Notes: generated by a model from the sequence alone, not told the origin. 55,295 nt of DNA from Aromatoleum buckelii (GCF_012910785.2 NZ_WTVH02000007.1:1-55295); one strand, 5' to 3'; counted from the stretch's first letter, positions 1 through 9,448 are shown. Numbers and translations: made by a program.

Positions 1-1397
1 GTGGCGGACCGGGCGGATACGTCGCAGCGATCCGCGCTGCACAACTGGGCTTCAAGACCGCGTGCGCGGAGTCCAACCCGTATGCTGACCCGAAAGGCGA
101 GCCGCGCCTCGGTGGCACGTGCCTGAACGTCGGCTGCATCCCGTCGAAAGCGCTGCTGCACACCTCGCACTTGTTCGAGGAAGCCGAGCACGCGTTTCCG
201 ACCCAGGGCATCAGGCTCGAGGGCAAGGTGAGCATCGACGTGCCGGTGATGATCGGTCGCAAGAACAAGGTCGTCGACCAGCTCACCAGCGGCATCAAAG
301 GCCTGTTCAAGAAGAACAAGGTCACTTTCCTCGCCGGACACGGCAGCTTCGAAGGCAACGGGCCGGCAGGGTATGTCGTCAGGGTCGGCGCGGAAACCGT
401 CGAAGCCAAGCACGTCGTCATCGCGACCGGCTCGAAGCCGCGTCACCTGCCGGGCATTCCGGTCGACAACAGGATCGTCTGTGACAACGTCGGCGCGCTG
501 GACTTCGATTCGGTGCCGAAGAAGCTCGGCGTGATCGGCGCGGGCGTCATCGGCCTCGAGATGGGCTCGGTGTGGCGCCGCCTCGGCGCGGAAGTGACGG
601 TCCTTGAAGCGCTGCCGGACTTCATGCCTTTCGCCGACATGGACGTCGCGAAGGAGGCGCTGAAAGTCTTCACGAAGCAGGGGCTGGACATCCGGACGGG
701 CGTGACGATCGGCGAGACCAAGGTTGGCGCGGACGGCGTGTCGCTTGCCTACACCGGCAAGGACGGCAAGGAAGCGACGCTCGAATGCGACCGACTGATC
801 GTCTCGGTCGGTCGCGTTCCGAACACCGACGGTCTGAACGCGAGCACGGTCGGGCTGGACGTCAGTGATCGTGGCCAGATCGTCGTCGACGGGCACTGCC
901 GCACGAACCTGCCGAATGTCTACGCGGTCGGTGACGTCGTGCGCGGCCCGATGCTTGCACACAAGGCGATGGAAGAGGCGGTGATGGTCGCCGAGATCAT
1001 CGCCGGGCAGGCCGGTCACGCGAATCTCGACACCGTCCCCGGCGTCATCTACACGTCGCCCGAGATCGCCTGGGTCGGCAAGAGCGAGCAGCAGCTCAAA
1101 GCCGAAGGCGTTGCCTACCGCGCCGGAAAGATCCCGTTCATGGCGAACGGGCGCGCGTTGGGTTCCGGCGACCCGACCGGCTTCGTCAAGATGCTCGCCG
1201 ACGCCAACACCGACCGCATCCTCGGCGTGCACATCATCGGCGCCAATGCGTCGGAGCTGATCTCCGAGGCGGTCGTCGCGATGGAGTTCGGCGGCGCTGC
1301 GGAAGACCTGGCGCGCATCTGCCACGCTCACCCGACGCTGTCGGAAGTCGTGCATGAAGCGGCGCTGGCGGTAGACAAGCGGCCGTTGCATTTCTGA
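1..1397 (+). CDS. lpdA: Dihydrolipoyl dehydrogenase (E3), 5' end cut by window
   Basis: This is the flavoprotein E3 subunit of the 2-oxoacid dehydrogenase complexes. It reoxidises dihydrolipoamide with NAD+ in the cytoplasm. The reading frame is open from the first bases, and the FAD-binding glycine motif (GGPGGYVAA) lies right at the window edge, so only a few N-terminal residues are missing. The redox disulfide motif [13 protein letters not shown] is at about nt 111-150, the NAD-binding [11 protein letters not shown] at about 537, and the C-terminal active-site stretch [12 protein letters not shown] at about 1322. In related betaproteobacteria lpdA follows the 2-oxoglutarate dehydrogenase genes and precedes zapE; the zapE neighbour seen here fits that order, but the upstream genes are outside the window. 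Confidence 0.97.
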   Translation, partial: GGPGGYVAAIRAAQLGFKTACAESNPYADPKGEPRLGGTCLNVGCIPSKALLHTSHLFEEAEHAFPTQGIRLEGKVSIDVPVMIGRKNKVVDQLTSGIKGLFKKNKVTFLAGHGSFEGNGPAGYVVRVGAETVEAKHVVIATGSKPRHLPGIPVDNRIVCDNVGALDFDSVPKKLGVIGAGVIGLEMGSVWRRLGAEVTVLEALPDFMPFADMDVAKEALKVFTKQGLDIRTGVTIGETKVGADGVSLAYTGKDGKEATLECDRLIVSVGRVPNTDGLNASTVGLDVSDRGQIVVDGHCRTNLPNVYAVGDVVRGPMLAHKAMEEAVMVAEIIAGQAGHANLDTVPGVIYTSPEIAWVGKSEQQLKAEGVAYRAGKIPFMANGRALGSGDPTGFVKMLADANTDRILGVHIIGANASELISEAVVAMEFGGAAEDLARICHAHPTLSEVVHEAALAVDKRPLHF

Positions 1398-1416
1398 TCG
1401 TCGGCCTGCCGCAAGA

Positions 1417-1450
1417 CAGGGGTGGCGCGGGAATATCCTGGCCACCCCTG
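1417..1450 (+). terminator. Hairpin after lpdA
   Basis: A perfect 10-bp inverted repeat (CAGGGGTGGC / GCCACCCCTG) with a 14-nt loop starts 20 bp after the lpdA stop and is followed by a moderately T-rich stretch (ATTTCGTTTC). It probably ends or attenuates lpdA transcription before zapE. The T-run is imperfect, so efficiency is uncertain. Confidence 0.6.
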
Positions 1451-1485
1451 ATTTCGTTTCGGAACCTCGCCTTTTCAGTGCCTCC

Positions 1486-2598
1486 ATGCCCCATCGTGTT
1501 CTCAAAGTCGCCCAGCACGGAATGCTCGATGCCTACGAGGCGCAGCTCAAGGTCCGCGGCTACAAGTCCGACCCCGAGCAGCGCGCCGCGGTGCAGCGCC
1601 TGCAGCAGCTCTATACCGACCTGATCGGGTTCAAGGCCGCACGTCGGGGGACGTTGCGCAAGCTCCTCGCCCGGCCGCGGTTGCCACGCAGCGTCTATTT
1701 CTGGGGCGGTGTCGGGCGCGGCAAGAGCTTCCTGATGGACTGTTTTTTCGACGCGGTGCCGTACCAGCGCAAGCGCCGCGTGCATTTCCACGCGTTCATG
1801 CAGGAAGTGCAGAACGACCTGAAGAACTTCAACGATGCGCCCGATCCGCTGCAGCGCGTCGCCGACCGCATCGCGCGCCAGACGCGGCTGCTGTGCTTCG
1901 ACGAGTTTCACGTCTCCGACATCGCCGACGCGATGATCCTCGGGCGCCTCCTCGACGCGCTGTTCGCGCGCGGCGTGATCTTCGTCATGACCTCGAACTA
2001 TCCGCCCGAAGGCCTCTACCCGAACGGGCTGCAGCGCATCAATTTCCTGCCGGCGATCGAGATGATCAAGCGCCGCTTCGACGTCATCGAGGTGGACCAT
2101 GGCACCGATTACCGCTTGCGCACGCTGGAGAAGATCGAGATTTACCTCGTGCCCGACGACGACGCAGCCGAGCGCAAGATGCGCGAGGATTTCCGCCGCC
2201 TGGCCGCGAGCGACGGCGAAACCGGCGCGATCGACCTGCTCGGCCGCCAGCTGCCGGTGGTGCGCCGCGCCCCCGGCGTCATCTGGTTCGACTTCACGAC
2301 GCTGTGCGGGGGGCCGCGGTCGCAGAACGACTATCTCGAAATCGCCCGCGAGCACCACACCCTGCTGCTCTCCGGCGTGCCGCGCATGAGCGCCGGGAAT
2401 GCGTCCGAAGCACGGCGCTTCACGTGGCTCGTCGACGTCCTCTACGATCACCGGGTCAAGCTCGTAATGAGCGCCGAAGTCGAGGCGCCCGAGCTGTACA
2501 CCACCGGCCACAACGCGCACGAATTCGTCCGCACCGTCAGCCGCCTGATGGAAATGCGTAGCCGCGATTACCTTGCCGAGGCCCATCGAACGGAGTGA
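1486..2598 (+). CDS. zapE: Cell division ATPase ZapE (AFG1 family)
   Basis: This 370-residue protein belongs to the AFG1-like P-loop ATPases. In E. coli ZapE binds FtsZ and destabilises the Z ring late in division. The Walker A motif GGVGRGKSFLMD is near residue 73 and the Walker B motif LLCFDEFHVSDIAD near residue 135. The family signature FHAFMQEVQ and the sensor region VIFVMTSNYPPEGLYPNG are also present. Length matches the family. The ATG at 1486 is used; another in-frame ATG 36 bp downstream (MLDAYE) is a possible alternative start. It follows lpdA in the same direction after a hairpin. Confidence 0.93.
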   Translation: MPHRVLKVAQHGMLDAYEAQLKVRGYKSDPEQRAAVQRLQQLYTDLIGFKAARRGTLRKLLARPRLPRSVYFWGGVGRGKSFLMDCFFDAVPYQRKRRVHFHAFMQEVQNDLKNFNDAPDPLQRVADRIARQTRLLCFDEFHVSDIADAMILGRLLDALFARGVIFVMTSNYPPEGLYPNGLQRINFLPAIEMIKRRFDVIEVDHGTDYRLRTLEKIEIYLVPDDDAAERKMREDFRRLAASDGETGAIDLLGRQLPVVRRAPGVIWFDFTTLCGGPRSQNDYLEIAREHHTLLLSGVPRMSAGNASEARRFTWLVDVLYDHRVKLVMSAEVEAPELYTTGHNAHEFVRTVSRLMEMRSRDYLAEAHRTE

Positions 2599-2694
2599 CG
2601 TGGACAAACGCGCCCGTCTTTCGCCAGCTTCGAGCGCGCACAATCTGCGGGCGGCTGCTAACATGAGCTGATCATCCGACCCCTTGCGAGTGAC

Positions 2695-3312
2695 ATGGAC
2701 CAGCAAGCCATTACCGCCGCCTACCGTCGCTATGCCCCGGTCTATGACATCCTGTTCGGCCCGGTTTTCGAGCCCGGTCGGCGGCGGCTGGTGCAGGCCT
2801 TGAACTGCCGGCCGGGCGAGGAGGTCCTCGAAGTCGGCGTCGGCACCGGCCTGTCGTTGCGCCATTACCCCCGCTACGCCCGCGTCACGGGCATCGATCT
2901 TTCCCCCCACATGCTCGCGCGCGCGAGCCTTCAGGTGCAGCGCCATGATCTGCGCAATGTCGCGCTGATGGCGATGGACGTGCAGCGGCTGTCGTTTCCG
3001 GATGCGAGCTTCGACAAGGTCAGTGCCCTGTACGTCGCATCGGTGGTTCCCGATCCGGCAGTGATGATGCAGGAACTCGAGCGGGTCTGCCGGCCCGGCG
3101 GCGAAGTCGTCGTCGTCAATCATTTCACCCGCAGCAACGGCTTCGCGTCGCGCATCGAGCGCGGCCTCGCGCCGCTCGCGCGTTCGCTCGGGTTCCGGCC
3201 GCTGTTTCCGCTCGATGCGTTCATCGGCCTGACGCATCTCGAGCTGACCGAAACCACGCCGGTGAACGCGTTCGGATACTGGACGCTGCTGCGTTTTCGC
3301 AATCGCGCCTGA
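2695..3312 (+). CDS. Class I SAM-dependent methyltransferase, phospholipid N-methyltransferase-like
   Basis: A 205-residue methyltransferase with SAM-binding motif I VLEVGVGTGLSL (about residues 43-54), motif II region VTGIDLSPHML, and the RVCRPGGEVVVVNHF segment. The N-terminal pattern AAYRRYAPVYDILFGPVFEPGR resembles the short PmtA/UbiE-like enzymes that methylate phosphatidylethanolamine; that substrate is inference from resemblance only. The protein is predicted soluble. The start ATG is immediately preceded by GTGAC and lies 96 bp after zapE. Confidence 0.8.
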   Translation: MDQQAITAAYRRYAPVYDILFGPVFEPGRRRLVQALNCRPGEEVLEVGVGTGLSLRHYPRYARVTGIDLSPHMLARASLQVQRHDLRNVALMAMDVQRLSFPDASFDKVSALYVASVVPDPAVMMQELERVCRPGGEVVVVNHFTRSNGFASRIERGLAPLARSLGFRPLFPLDAFIGLTHLELTETTPVNAFGYWTLLRFRNRA

Positions 3313-3497
3313 GCCGGGGGCGGCAGGCGATCGTTAACGACGGTTGACGCCATTCGTAGGCCGCTGGCGTAATGCCAATCGCCCGTCATCGAGCGATCGG
3401 CCGCCGGCTGGGGCGCTCGTGGTGAAGCGGCCGGCAGCGAAAGCCGTCGTGCGCCATCCACAGGTGATAGCATTGCCGACTGCTCCTGTTTTGCGCC

Positions 3498-5453
3498 ATG
3501 CCAGATCTCGATTCCGCCTTTTCTCCCGATGGACTGCTTGCCGCGGCAGTGCCGTCGTTCCGGCCGCGCCCGCAACAGCTCGAGATGGCGCGCCGCATTG
3601 CCGAAGCCCTGCAGGAAAACCGCGTCCTCGTCGCCGAAGCCGGCACCGGCACCGGCAAGACATTCGCATATCTGGTGCCGGCGCTCCTGTCCGGCGGCAA
3701 GGTGATCCTGTCGACCGGCACGAAGACGCTGCAGGATCAGCTCTTCAATCGCGACCTGCCGACCGTGCGTGCCGCGCTGAAAGTGCCTGTCACCGTGGCG
3801 CTGCTGAAAGGGCGCGCGAATTACGTCTGCCCGTACCACCTCGAACGCAATTCGCAGGATGGCCGCTTCCTCACGGCGCAGGATGCGGCCGACCTGCGCG
3901 CGATCGCGCGGTTCGCGAAAACGACGCACAGCGGTGACAAGGCCGAATGCACGGACGTGCGCGAAGACTCGGCGGCGTGGCTGGCAGCGACTTCCACGCG
4001 CGACAACTGTCTCGGCCAGGAATGCCCGAACGTCAGCGAATGCTTCGTGCTTTCGGCGCGGCGTGCGGCGATGGACGCCGATGTCGTGGTCGTCAATCAC
4101 CACCTGTTCTTCGCCGACGTGATGCTGCGCGACGAAGGCATGGGGGAGCTGCTGCCGGCGTGCAACGCAGTGATTTTCGACGAAGCGCACCAGCTGCCGG
4201 AAACCGCCAGCCTGTTCTTCGGCGAGAACGTGTCGACCGCGCAGCTCCTCGAACTCGCGCGCGACACGCGCTCCGAAACCCTCGCCGGCGCGCGTGACTG
4301 TCGCGAACTGATCGACGCGAGCCGGGCGCTGGAGAAGGCCGCGCGCGACCTGCGCCTCGTGTTCGGTCCCGAGCCTGCGCGCCTGTCGGCCGTGCAGGCC
4401 GCCGCGCTGCCGCAGTTCGACGATGCGCTGAAGGCGCTCGACGACGAACTGGGCCGCTTCGCCACGATCCTCGGCACGCAGGCCGAGCGCTCGGAAGGGC
4501 TCGCGAACTGCCTGCGCCGCACCGACGAAATCCGGCAACGCCTCGGGCGCTGGCGCACACCCGATTCGACCGAGCTGATCCGCTGGGTCGAAGTGTTCAC
4601 CCAGTCGGCCGCGCTGAACGCGACGCCGCTGCACGTGTCGCAGGTGTTCCGCCGTCAGCTCGAAAGCCATCCGCGAGCGTGGGTCTTCACTTCGGCGACT
4701 CTCGCGGTCGGCAACGATTTCGGCCATTACTGCGACGAACTCGGGCTGTCGTGGCTCGAGCCGCCGCCGTTGACCGAAGTGTGGGGCAGTCCGTTCGACT
4801 ACGCCGAGCAGGCCTTGCTGTATGCGCCGGCCGGCCTGCCGGACCCGAACCATCCGGACTATGTCGAAGCCGTCGCGCGGACCGCGCTGCCGCTGATACG
4901 GGCGGCGCGGGGACGGACGTTCGTGCTGTGCACCTCGCTGCGCGCGATGCGGCGCATCCATGGGCAGCTTGCCGACGGCCTCGAGCGTGCCGGCGACAAG
5001 CTGCCGATGCTGCTGCAGGGTGAAGGCTCGCGTACGGAACTGCTCGAACGTTTCCGCCGGCTCGGCAACGCGGTGCTGGTCGCGAGCCAGAGCTTCTGGG
5101 AAGGCGTCGACGTGCCGGGCGACGCGCTGTCGCTGGTCGTCATCGACAAGCTGCCGTTCGCGCCGCCGGACGATCCGGTGCTCGCGGCACGCGTCGAGCA
5201 CCTGCAGAAGAGCGGGCGCAACCCGTTCATGCATTATCAGTTGCCGCGCGCGGTGATCAACATGAAGCAGGGCGCCGGCCGCCTGATCCGCAGCGAACGC
5301 GACCGCGGCGTGCTGTGCATCTGCGACCCGCGGATGATCGGCAAGCCCTATGGCAAGGTCATCTGGCGCAGCCTGCCGCCGATGCGTCGCACCCGCGTCG
5401 AGGCCGAGGCAGTTGCGTTTCTCGAACAACTCGCGCCACCCCCGGCAATGTGA
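3498..5453 (+). CDS. ATP-dependent DNA helicase, DinG/YoaA family
   Basis: A 651-residue XPD-like superfamily 2 helicase that should unwind DNA 5' to 3' during repair. Motifs in order: Q-motif region RPRPQQLEMARRI, Walker A AEAGTGTGKTFAY (residues ~45-57), the Fe-S domain with C111 (VCPYHLERN) and the later cysteines in CLGQECPNVSECF, the DEAH box IFDEAHQLPETAS, QSFWEGVDVPGD, and motif VI QGAGRLIRSERDRG near the C-terminus. The intact cysteine cluster indicates a bound 4Fe-4S centre. Length and motif set fit YoaA better than the longer nuclease-fused DinG forms. Confidence 0.92.
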   Translation: MPDLDSAFSPDGLLAAAVPSFRPRPQQLEMARRIAEALQENRVLVAEAGTGTGKTFAYLVPALLSGGKVILSTGTKTLQDQLFNRDLPTVRAALKVPVTVALLKGRANYVCPYHLERNSQDGRFLTAQDAADLRAIARFAKTTHSGDKAECTDVREDSAAWLAATSTRDNCLGQECPNVSECFVLSARRAAMDADVVVVNHHLFFADVMLRDEGMGELLPACNAVIFDEAHQLPETASLFFGENVSTAQLLELARDTRSETLAGARDCRELIDASRALEKAARDLRLVFGPEPARLSAVQAAALPQFDDALKALDDELGRFATILGTQAERSEGLANCLRRTDEIRQRLGRWRTPDSTELIRWVEVFTQSAALNATPLHVSQVFRRQLESHPRAWVFTSATLAVGNDFGHYCDELGLSWLEPPPLTEVWGSPFDYAEQALLYAPAGLPDPNHPDYVEAVARTALPLIRAARGRTFVLCTSLRAMRRIHGQLADGLERAGDKLPMLLQGEGSRTELLERFRRLGNAVLVASQSFWEGVDVPGDALSLVVIDKLPFAPPDDPVLAARVEHLQKSGRNPFMHYQLPRAVINMKQGAGRLIRSERDRGVLCICDPRMIGKPYGKVIWRSLPPMRRTRVEAEAVAFLEQLAPPPAM

Positions 5454-5485
5454 GCCGGAAGATAGCGCACACGATGGAGACACCG

Positions 5486-6826
5486 ATGAGCACAGCCGTC
5501 GACGCCGGGCTCGACCCGTTGCTGCGCGCATTGTCCGAGGGCGATGGCCTGGACGTCGCCGAACGCCTCAATCGCGGTTGCCAGTGCGTCTCGCTCGACC
5601 ACGAGCGCCTGCGCGGCGAACTCGAACGGGACGCGCGCGACGGCGCACTCCTGTCGATGATCGTCTCGACCCGCCCGCACCTGTTTGCCGATTCGGTCGC
5701 CTTCGTCGCGGCGCATCACCAAGCGCGCATGGCGCAGATCATCGCCGCAGTCGAGCGCGTGGTCGCGCTGCCCGGCTGGGAGGCGCTCGCGTTCGATCAC
5801 GCGCCGGCGGCCGCGAAGCTGCCGACCGCGGCAGCGGGCGTGTTTCTCGGCTACGACTTTCACCTCGGGCCGGAAGGGCCGCAGCTCATCGAGATCAACA
5901 CCAACGCAGGCGGCGCGCTGCTCAATGTTGCGCTGGCCCGCGCCCAGCGCGCGTGCTGTGCCGAGGTCGCACCGCTTGAAGCGGCCGTCGCCGCGGGCGG
6001 GCCGAACGATCCGGAAGCCGCGTTCATCGATATGTTCCGCAACGAATGGCGCGCGATGCGCGGTGAACAGGCGCTGCGCACGGTCGTGATCGTCGACCGC
6101 GAACCGCAGTCCCAGTACCTGCTGCCTGAATTCGTGCTGTTCCAGCGCCTGTTCGAACGCCACGGGCTCGCTGCGTACATCTGCGATCCGGCCGAGCTCG
6201 AATTCGCAGACGGGCGCCTGTGGCTCGGTGAAACCGTCGTCGATCTGGTTTATAACCGCCTCACCGACTTTGCGTTGAGCGAGCCGGAAAGCGCGTCGCT
6301 TGCCCGCGCGTGGGCAGCCCAGGCAGCGGTGATCACCCCACACCCGCGCGCCCATGCCCTATACGCCGACAAGCGCAATCTGGCGCTGCTCGCCGACGAC
6401 GCGGTGCTGCGGGGGATTGGCGTCGATGGCGGCACGCGCGCTGTGCTCGCCGCCGGCATCCCGGCCACGCGCCAGGTCCGGGCGGAGGACGCCGAAGCGT
6501 TGTGGCGTGACCGCCGGGAACTGTTCTTCAAGCCCGCTTCGGGGTTCGGCAGCCGGGCCACGTATCGCGGGGACAAGCTGACGCGCCGGGTGTTCGACGA
6601 AATCCTCGCCGGCGACTACATCGCACAGCGACTCGTGCCCCCCAGCGCGCGGCGCCTGTCAGTCGGGGGTACGGCGACCGACTTGAAGATGGACCTGCGA
6701 AATTACGTGTACCGCGGCAGCGTGCAACTCCTTGTTGCGCGGCTGTATCGTGGCCAGACGACGAATTTCCGCACGCCGGGCGGCGGCTTCGCCGCGGTGG
6801 TGGCGCTTCCCTGCGCACAATCCTGA
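5486..6826 (+). CDS. ATP-grasp fold protein of unknown substrate
   Basis: A 446-residue protein with an ATP-grasp-like C-terminal half. The stretch LIEINTNAGGALLN (about residue 134) resembles the pre-ATP/substrate lobe of glutathione-synthetase-like ligases. FFKPASGFGSRATY and the end DLRNYVYRG...RTPGGGFA look like nucleotide- and metal-binding elements. Such folds usually make amide or peptide bonds with ATP; the substrate cannot be read from sequence. I chose the ATG at 5486 because GGAG sits 6 nt upstream; an ATG at 5474 in the same frame is also possible. It starts 32 bp after the helicase gene and precedes the Moco cluster. Confidence 0.75.
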   Translation: MSTAVDAGLDPLLRALSEGDGLDVAERLNRGCQCVSLDHERLRGELERDARDGALLSMIVSTRPHLFADSVAFVAAHHQARMAQIIAAVERVVALPGWEALAFDHAPAAAKLPTAAAGVFLGYDFHLGPEGPQLIEINTNAGGALLNVALARAQRACCAEVAPLEAAVAAGGPNDPEAAFIDMFRNEWRAMRGEQALRTVVIVDREPQSQYLLPEFVLFQRLFERHGLAAYICDPAELEFADGRLWLGETVVDLVYNRLTDFALSEPESASLARAWAAQAAVITPHPRAHALYADKRNLALLADDAVLRGIGVDGGTRAVLAAGIPATRQVRAEDAEALWRDRRELFFKPASGFGSRATYRGDKLTRRVFDEILAGDYIAQRLVPPSARRLSVGGTATDLKMDLRNYVYRGSVQLLVARLYRGQTTNFRTPGGGFAAVVALPCAQS

Positions 6827-6869
6827 GCATGTTGTATGCTCCTCAACATTTGAATCGAGCGAATCACTG

Positions 6870-7367
6870 ATGATCGTATTCGGCATCGCTGGCTGGTCCG
6901 GTTGTGGCAAGACCACGCTGATCGAAAAGCTCATTCCCGAGTTCACCGCACGCGGGATCTCGGTTTCCGTCATCAAGCACGCCCACCACGGCTTCGACCT
7001 CGACCGCCCGGGCAAGGACTCGTTTCGCCACCGCGAGGCGGGAGCCAGCCAGGTGCTGATGTTGTCGAACGATCGCTGGGTGCTGATGCACGAGCTTCGT
7101 GGTGCGCCCGAGCCGACGCTCGAAGAGCAGTTGCGTCTGTTGTCGCCGTGCGACGTCGTGCTGATCGAGGGGTACAAGGCCGCCGCCGTGCCGAAGATCG
7201 AAGTGCATCGTCCGGCGCATGGAAAGCCGCCGCTGTGGACCGACAATCCCCACGTCGTCGCGGTCGCGACCAACGCCGGGATCGATTGTCCGCTGCCGAC
7301 GCTCGCGCTCGACGACGGCGCGGCGATTGCCGAATTCATTCTCGCTCACTCACGTCTAGCCACGTAA
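6870..7367 (+). CDS. mobB: Molybdopterin-guanine dinucleotide biosynthesis adapter MobB
   Basis: A 165-residue P-loop GTPase that assists MobA in attaching GMP to molybdopterin. The Walker A motif GWSGCGKTTLIEKL is at the N-terminus (residues ~8-20), followed by VSVIKHAHHGFDLDRPGKDS, a conserved MobB stretch. The open frame extends upstream to 6732, but the ATG at 6870 is chosen because MIVFGIAGWSGCGKTTL is the normal family N-terminus. It leads a four-gene molybdenum cofactor cluster with moeA, moaD and moaE, 3 bp before moeA. Confidence 0.95.
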   Translation: MIVFGIAGWSGCGKTTLIEKLIPEFTARGISVSVIKHAHHGFDLDRPGKDSFRHREAGASQVLMLSNDRWVLMHELRGAPEPTLEEQLRLLSPCDVVLIEGYKAAAVPKIEVHRPAHGKPPLWTDNPHVVAVATNAGIDCPLPTLALDDGAAIAEFILAHSRLAT

Positions 7368-7370
7368 ATC

Positions 7371-8576
7371 ATGAACGCCAATATGCTCTCCTTCGACGAA
7401 GCGCTCGAAATGCTGACCCGCAAGACCCAGCCGATCCGCGAAATCGACATGGCCGACACCTTCGTCGCGCAGGGTAGGGTTCTCGCCGCCGATCTGCATT
7501 CGCCAGTTTCGGTGCCTGCGCTCGACACCTCGACGATGGACGGCTACGCGCTGCGCGCGGCCGACGTTACGGCCCCGGGAGTGTCCCTCGCGGTGTCGCA
7601 GCGGATTCCCGCGGGCAGCGTCGGCCATCCGCTTCAACCGGGCACCGCCGCGCGCATCTTCACCGGAGCGCCGCTGCCCGCCGGCGCCGACGTCGTGGTG
7701 ATGCAGGAGATGTGCGAGCACCAGGGCGAGGCAGTGGTGATCAACCATCAACCCCGCGCCGGCGAGGCGGTAAGACTAGCGGGCAGCGAGATCGCCCGGG
7801 GTGATACGGTGCTGGAGGCAGGCACGCGGCTGCGCCCGCAGGAACTCGGACTCGCCGCCTCGGTCGGCATCGCGCAGCTGCCGGTCGTACGACGGATGCG
7901 CGTCGCGCTGTTTTCCACCGGCGACGAACTGGTCATGCCGGGCGAACCGCTGCCACCGGGTGGCGTATATAACTCCAACCGCTTCCAGCTGCGTGCGCTG
8001 CTGCTGCAGCTCGGTTGCGAAGTCACCGATTTCGGCATCGTGCCGGACCGTCTCGAGGCAACGCGCGCAGTGTTGCGCGATGCCGCGCAAGGACACGAGC
8101 TGATCCTCACGAGCGGCGGCGTCTCGGTCGGCGAAGAAGATCACGTGAAGCCCGCAGTCGAGGCCGAAGGCTCGCTCGACCTGTGGAAGATCGCTATGAA
8201 ACCGGGCAAGCCCCTCGCATACGGGCGCGTCGGAGCCGCCGCGTTCATCGGCCTGCCGGGAAACCCGGTGTCGAGCTTCGTGACCTTTCTGATGATGGTG
8301 CGGCCTTTCATCCTCGCGACGCAGGGGGCAAGCACACTGATACCCCGGGGCGTCGCGTTGCGGGCGGATTTCGACTGGCCGCGGCCGGATCGCCGCCGCG
8401 AGTTCCTGCGTGCGCGCTTCAACGACACGGGAGGCATCGAGCTGTATGCTCACCAGGGTGCTGCAGCGCTGTCGTCGATCGTGTGGGCCGACGGGCTCGT
8501 CGATGTGCCGGCCGACACGCCGATCGCGCGCGGCGAGACGGTCCGCTTTCTGCCTTACGGCGAGTTGTTATACTGA
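7371..8576 (+). CDS. moeA: Molybdopterin molybdenumtransferase MoeA
   Basis: MoeA (401 residues) inserts molybdate into adenylylated molybdopterin in the last common step of cofactor synthesis. Seen: the N-terminal substrate loop PALDTSTMDGYALRAAD, the MoCF-biosynthesis domain with TSGGVSVGEEDHVKPAVE, and the segment MKPGKPLAYGRV...FIGLPGNPVSSFV, followed by a small C-terminal domain. Full length for the family. The start is 3 bp after the mobB stop, indicating translation from one message; moaD begins 4 bp after its stop. Confidence 0.97.
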   Translation: MNANMLSFDEALEMLTRKTQPIREIDMADTFVAQGRVLAADLHSPVSVPALDTSTMDGYALRAADVTAPGVSLAVSQRIPAGSVGHPLQPGTAARIFTGAPLPAGADVVVMQEMCEHQGEAVVINHQPRAGEAVRLAGSEIARGDTVLEAGTRLRPQELGLAASVGIAQLPVVRRMRVALFSTGDELVMPGEPLPPGGVYNSNRFQLRALLLQLGCEVTDFGIVPDRLEATRAVLRDAAQGHELILTSGGVSVGEEDHVKPAVEAEGSLDLWKIAMKPGKPLAYGRVGAAAFIGLPGNPVSSFVTFLMMVRPFILATQGASTLIPRGVALRADFDWPRPDRRREFLRARFNDTGGIELYAHQGAAALSSIVWADGLVDVPADTPIARGETVRFLPYGELLY

Positions 8577-8580
8577 AATC

Positions 8581-8835
8581 ATGAACATCAAAATCCTTTA
8601 TTTCGCGTCGCTCAGGGACACGGTCGGGCGTGCCGAAGAATCGTTCGTGCTGCCCTCTGGAGTCGCCACGGTCGGCGATCTGCGCGCTTTCCTTGCCGAG
8701 CGGGGCGACAAGTGGGACGCGCTCGCAGAAGGGCGCAATGTACGCGCCGCCCGCAATCAGCGCATGGCGAACCCGACTGACCCGGTCGGACCCGGCGACG
8801 AAATCGCATTCTTTCCGCCCGTCACCGGAGGCTGA
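8581..8835 (+). CDS. moaD: Molybdopterin synthase sulfur carrier MoaD
   Basis: An 84-residue ubiquitin-like protein whose C-terminal glycine is thiocarboxylated and donates sulfur to precursor Z through MoaE. The protein begins MNIKILYFASLRD and ends in FFPPVTGG, the essential Gly-Gly tail. The open frame extends upstream inside moeA, but the ATG at 8581 gives the canonical MoaD length. It starts 4 bp after moeA and ends 3 bp before moaE, so the pair is almost certainly co-translated. Confidence 0.95.
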   Translation: MNIKILYFASLRDTVGRAEESFVLPSGVATVGDLRAFLAERGDKWDALAEGRNVRAARNQRMANPTDPVGPGDEIAFFPPVTGG

Positions 8836-8838
8836 AAC

Positions 8839-9315
8839 ATGTCGGTAAGCGTCCAGCAAGCAGATTTCGATGTCGGTGCCGAAATTGCCGCGCTGTCGCA
8901 GGGGCGCCCCGAAGTCGGGGCCGTGGCGAGCTTTGTCGGGCTGGTGCGGGATGTCAGCGCCGGTGCCGAAGTCGCGGCGATGACCCTCGAGCACTATCCG
9001 GGAATGACCGAGCGCTCGCTCGAAGACATCGTCGGCGAAGCCCGCCGGCGCTGGCAACTCGATGGCGTCCGTGTGATCCATCGCTATGGCAGGCTCGAGC
9101 CGGGAGACCGCATCGTCTTCGTCGGCGTCGCCGGGGCCCACCGTGGCGAGGCGTTCGCCGCATGCGAATTTGTCATGGACTATCTGAAGACCCGCGCGCC
9201 ATTCTGGAAGTTGGAGGAAACACCCGAAGGTGCGCATTGGGTCGATGCGCGGGACAGCGACGACAGCGCAGCGGCGCGCTGGGATACGGAGTCCGAGCCG
9301 CGCCCGGGGGACTGA
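8839..9315 (+). CDS. moaE: Molybdopterin synthase catalytic subunit MoaE
   Basis: A 158-residue large subunit of molybdopterin synthase, which makes the dithiolene of molybdopterin using MoaD thiocarboxylate. Family features seen: VASFVGLVRD, LEHYPGMTE, VIHRYGRLEPGD, VGVAGAHRGEAFAACEFVMDYLKTRAPFWK, where the lysines are the expected active-site residues. The acidic tail after WVDARDSDD is somewhat longer than minimal homologues. Last gene of the Moco cluster; a palindrome at 9408-9429 lies between it and the convergent phasin gene. Confidence 0.96.
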   Translation: MSVSVQQADFDVGAEIAALSQGRPEVGAVASFVGLVRDVSAGAEVAAMTLEHYPGMTERSLEDIVGEARRRWQLDGVRVIHRYGRLEPGDRIVFVGVAGAHRGEAFAACEFVMDYLKTRAPFWKLEETPEGAHWVDARDSDDSAAARWDTESEPRPGD

Positions 9316-9360
9316 CCCGCCTGCGCCTTCGCGGCGGGAAGGAGGCCGCAGGTGGAGTCT

Positions 9361-9415
9361 GAAAATAGCGGAGAAACGGCGGGAAAACGGCGGTAAAACG
9401 ACGGAGAAACGGCGC
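9361..9415. repeat. Degenerate short tandem repeat, ~11 bp units
   Basis: Between moaE and the phasin gene the sequence iterates an AAACGG(C/A)GG-type unit about five times, with 10-12 bp spacing and small changes (AAATAGCGG, AAACGGCGG, AAACGGCGG, AAACGACGG, AAACGGCGC). It runs directly into the terminator-like palindrome and lies in the 3' untranslated region of either gene. No function is evident. Confidence 0.6.
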
Positions 9416-9429
9416 CCATGGGCGCCGTT
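9408..9429. terminator. Palindrome between convergent moaE and phasin genes
   Basis: A perfect 22-bp palindrome built on AACGGCGCCC and its complement sits between the 3' ends of moaE (+) and the phasin gene (-). It could act as a bidirectional terminator for the two converging transcripts, although neither side has a long T-run. Confidence 0.5.
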
Positions 9430-9448
9430 GTCGCAAAACGGCCCGGCC

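Noticed and set aside
1234-3237. Long minus-strand open frame opposite zapE and the methyltransferase gene
   Set aside because: Arg/His/Ala-rich shadow of well-identified plus-strand genes; high GC leaves antisense frames open. The same applies to 3120-5531, 17255-19228 and 22501-25704 on the minus strand.
3344-3375. TTGACG followed by TAATGC upstream of the helicase gene as a promoter
   Set aside because: The spacing of 20 nt is too long and the -10 match is poor.
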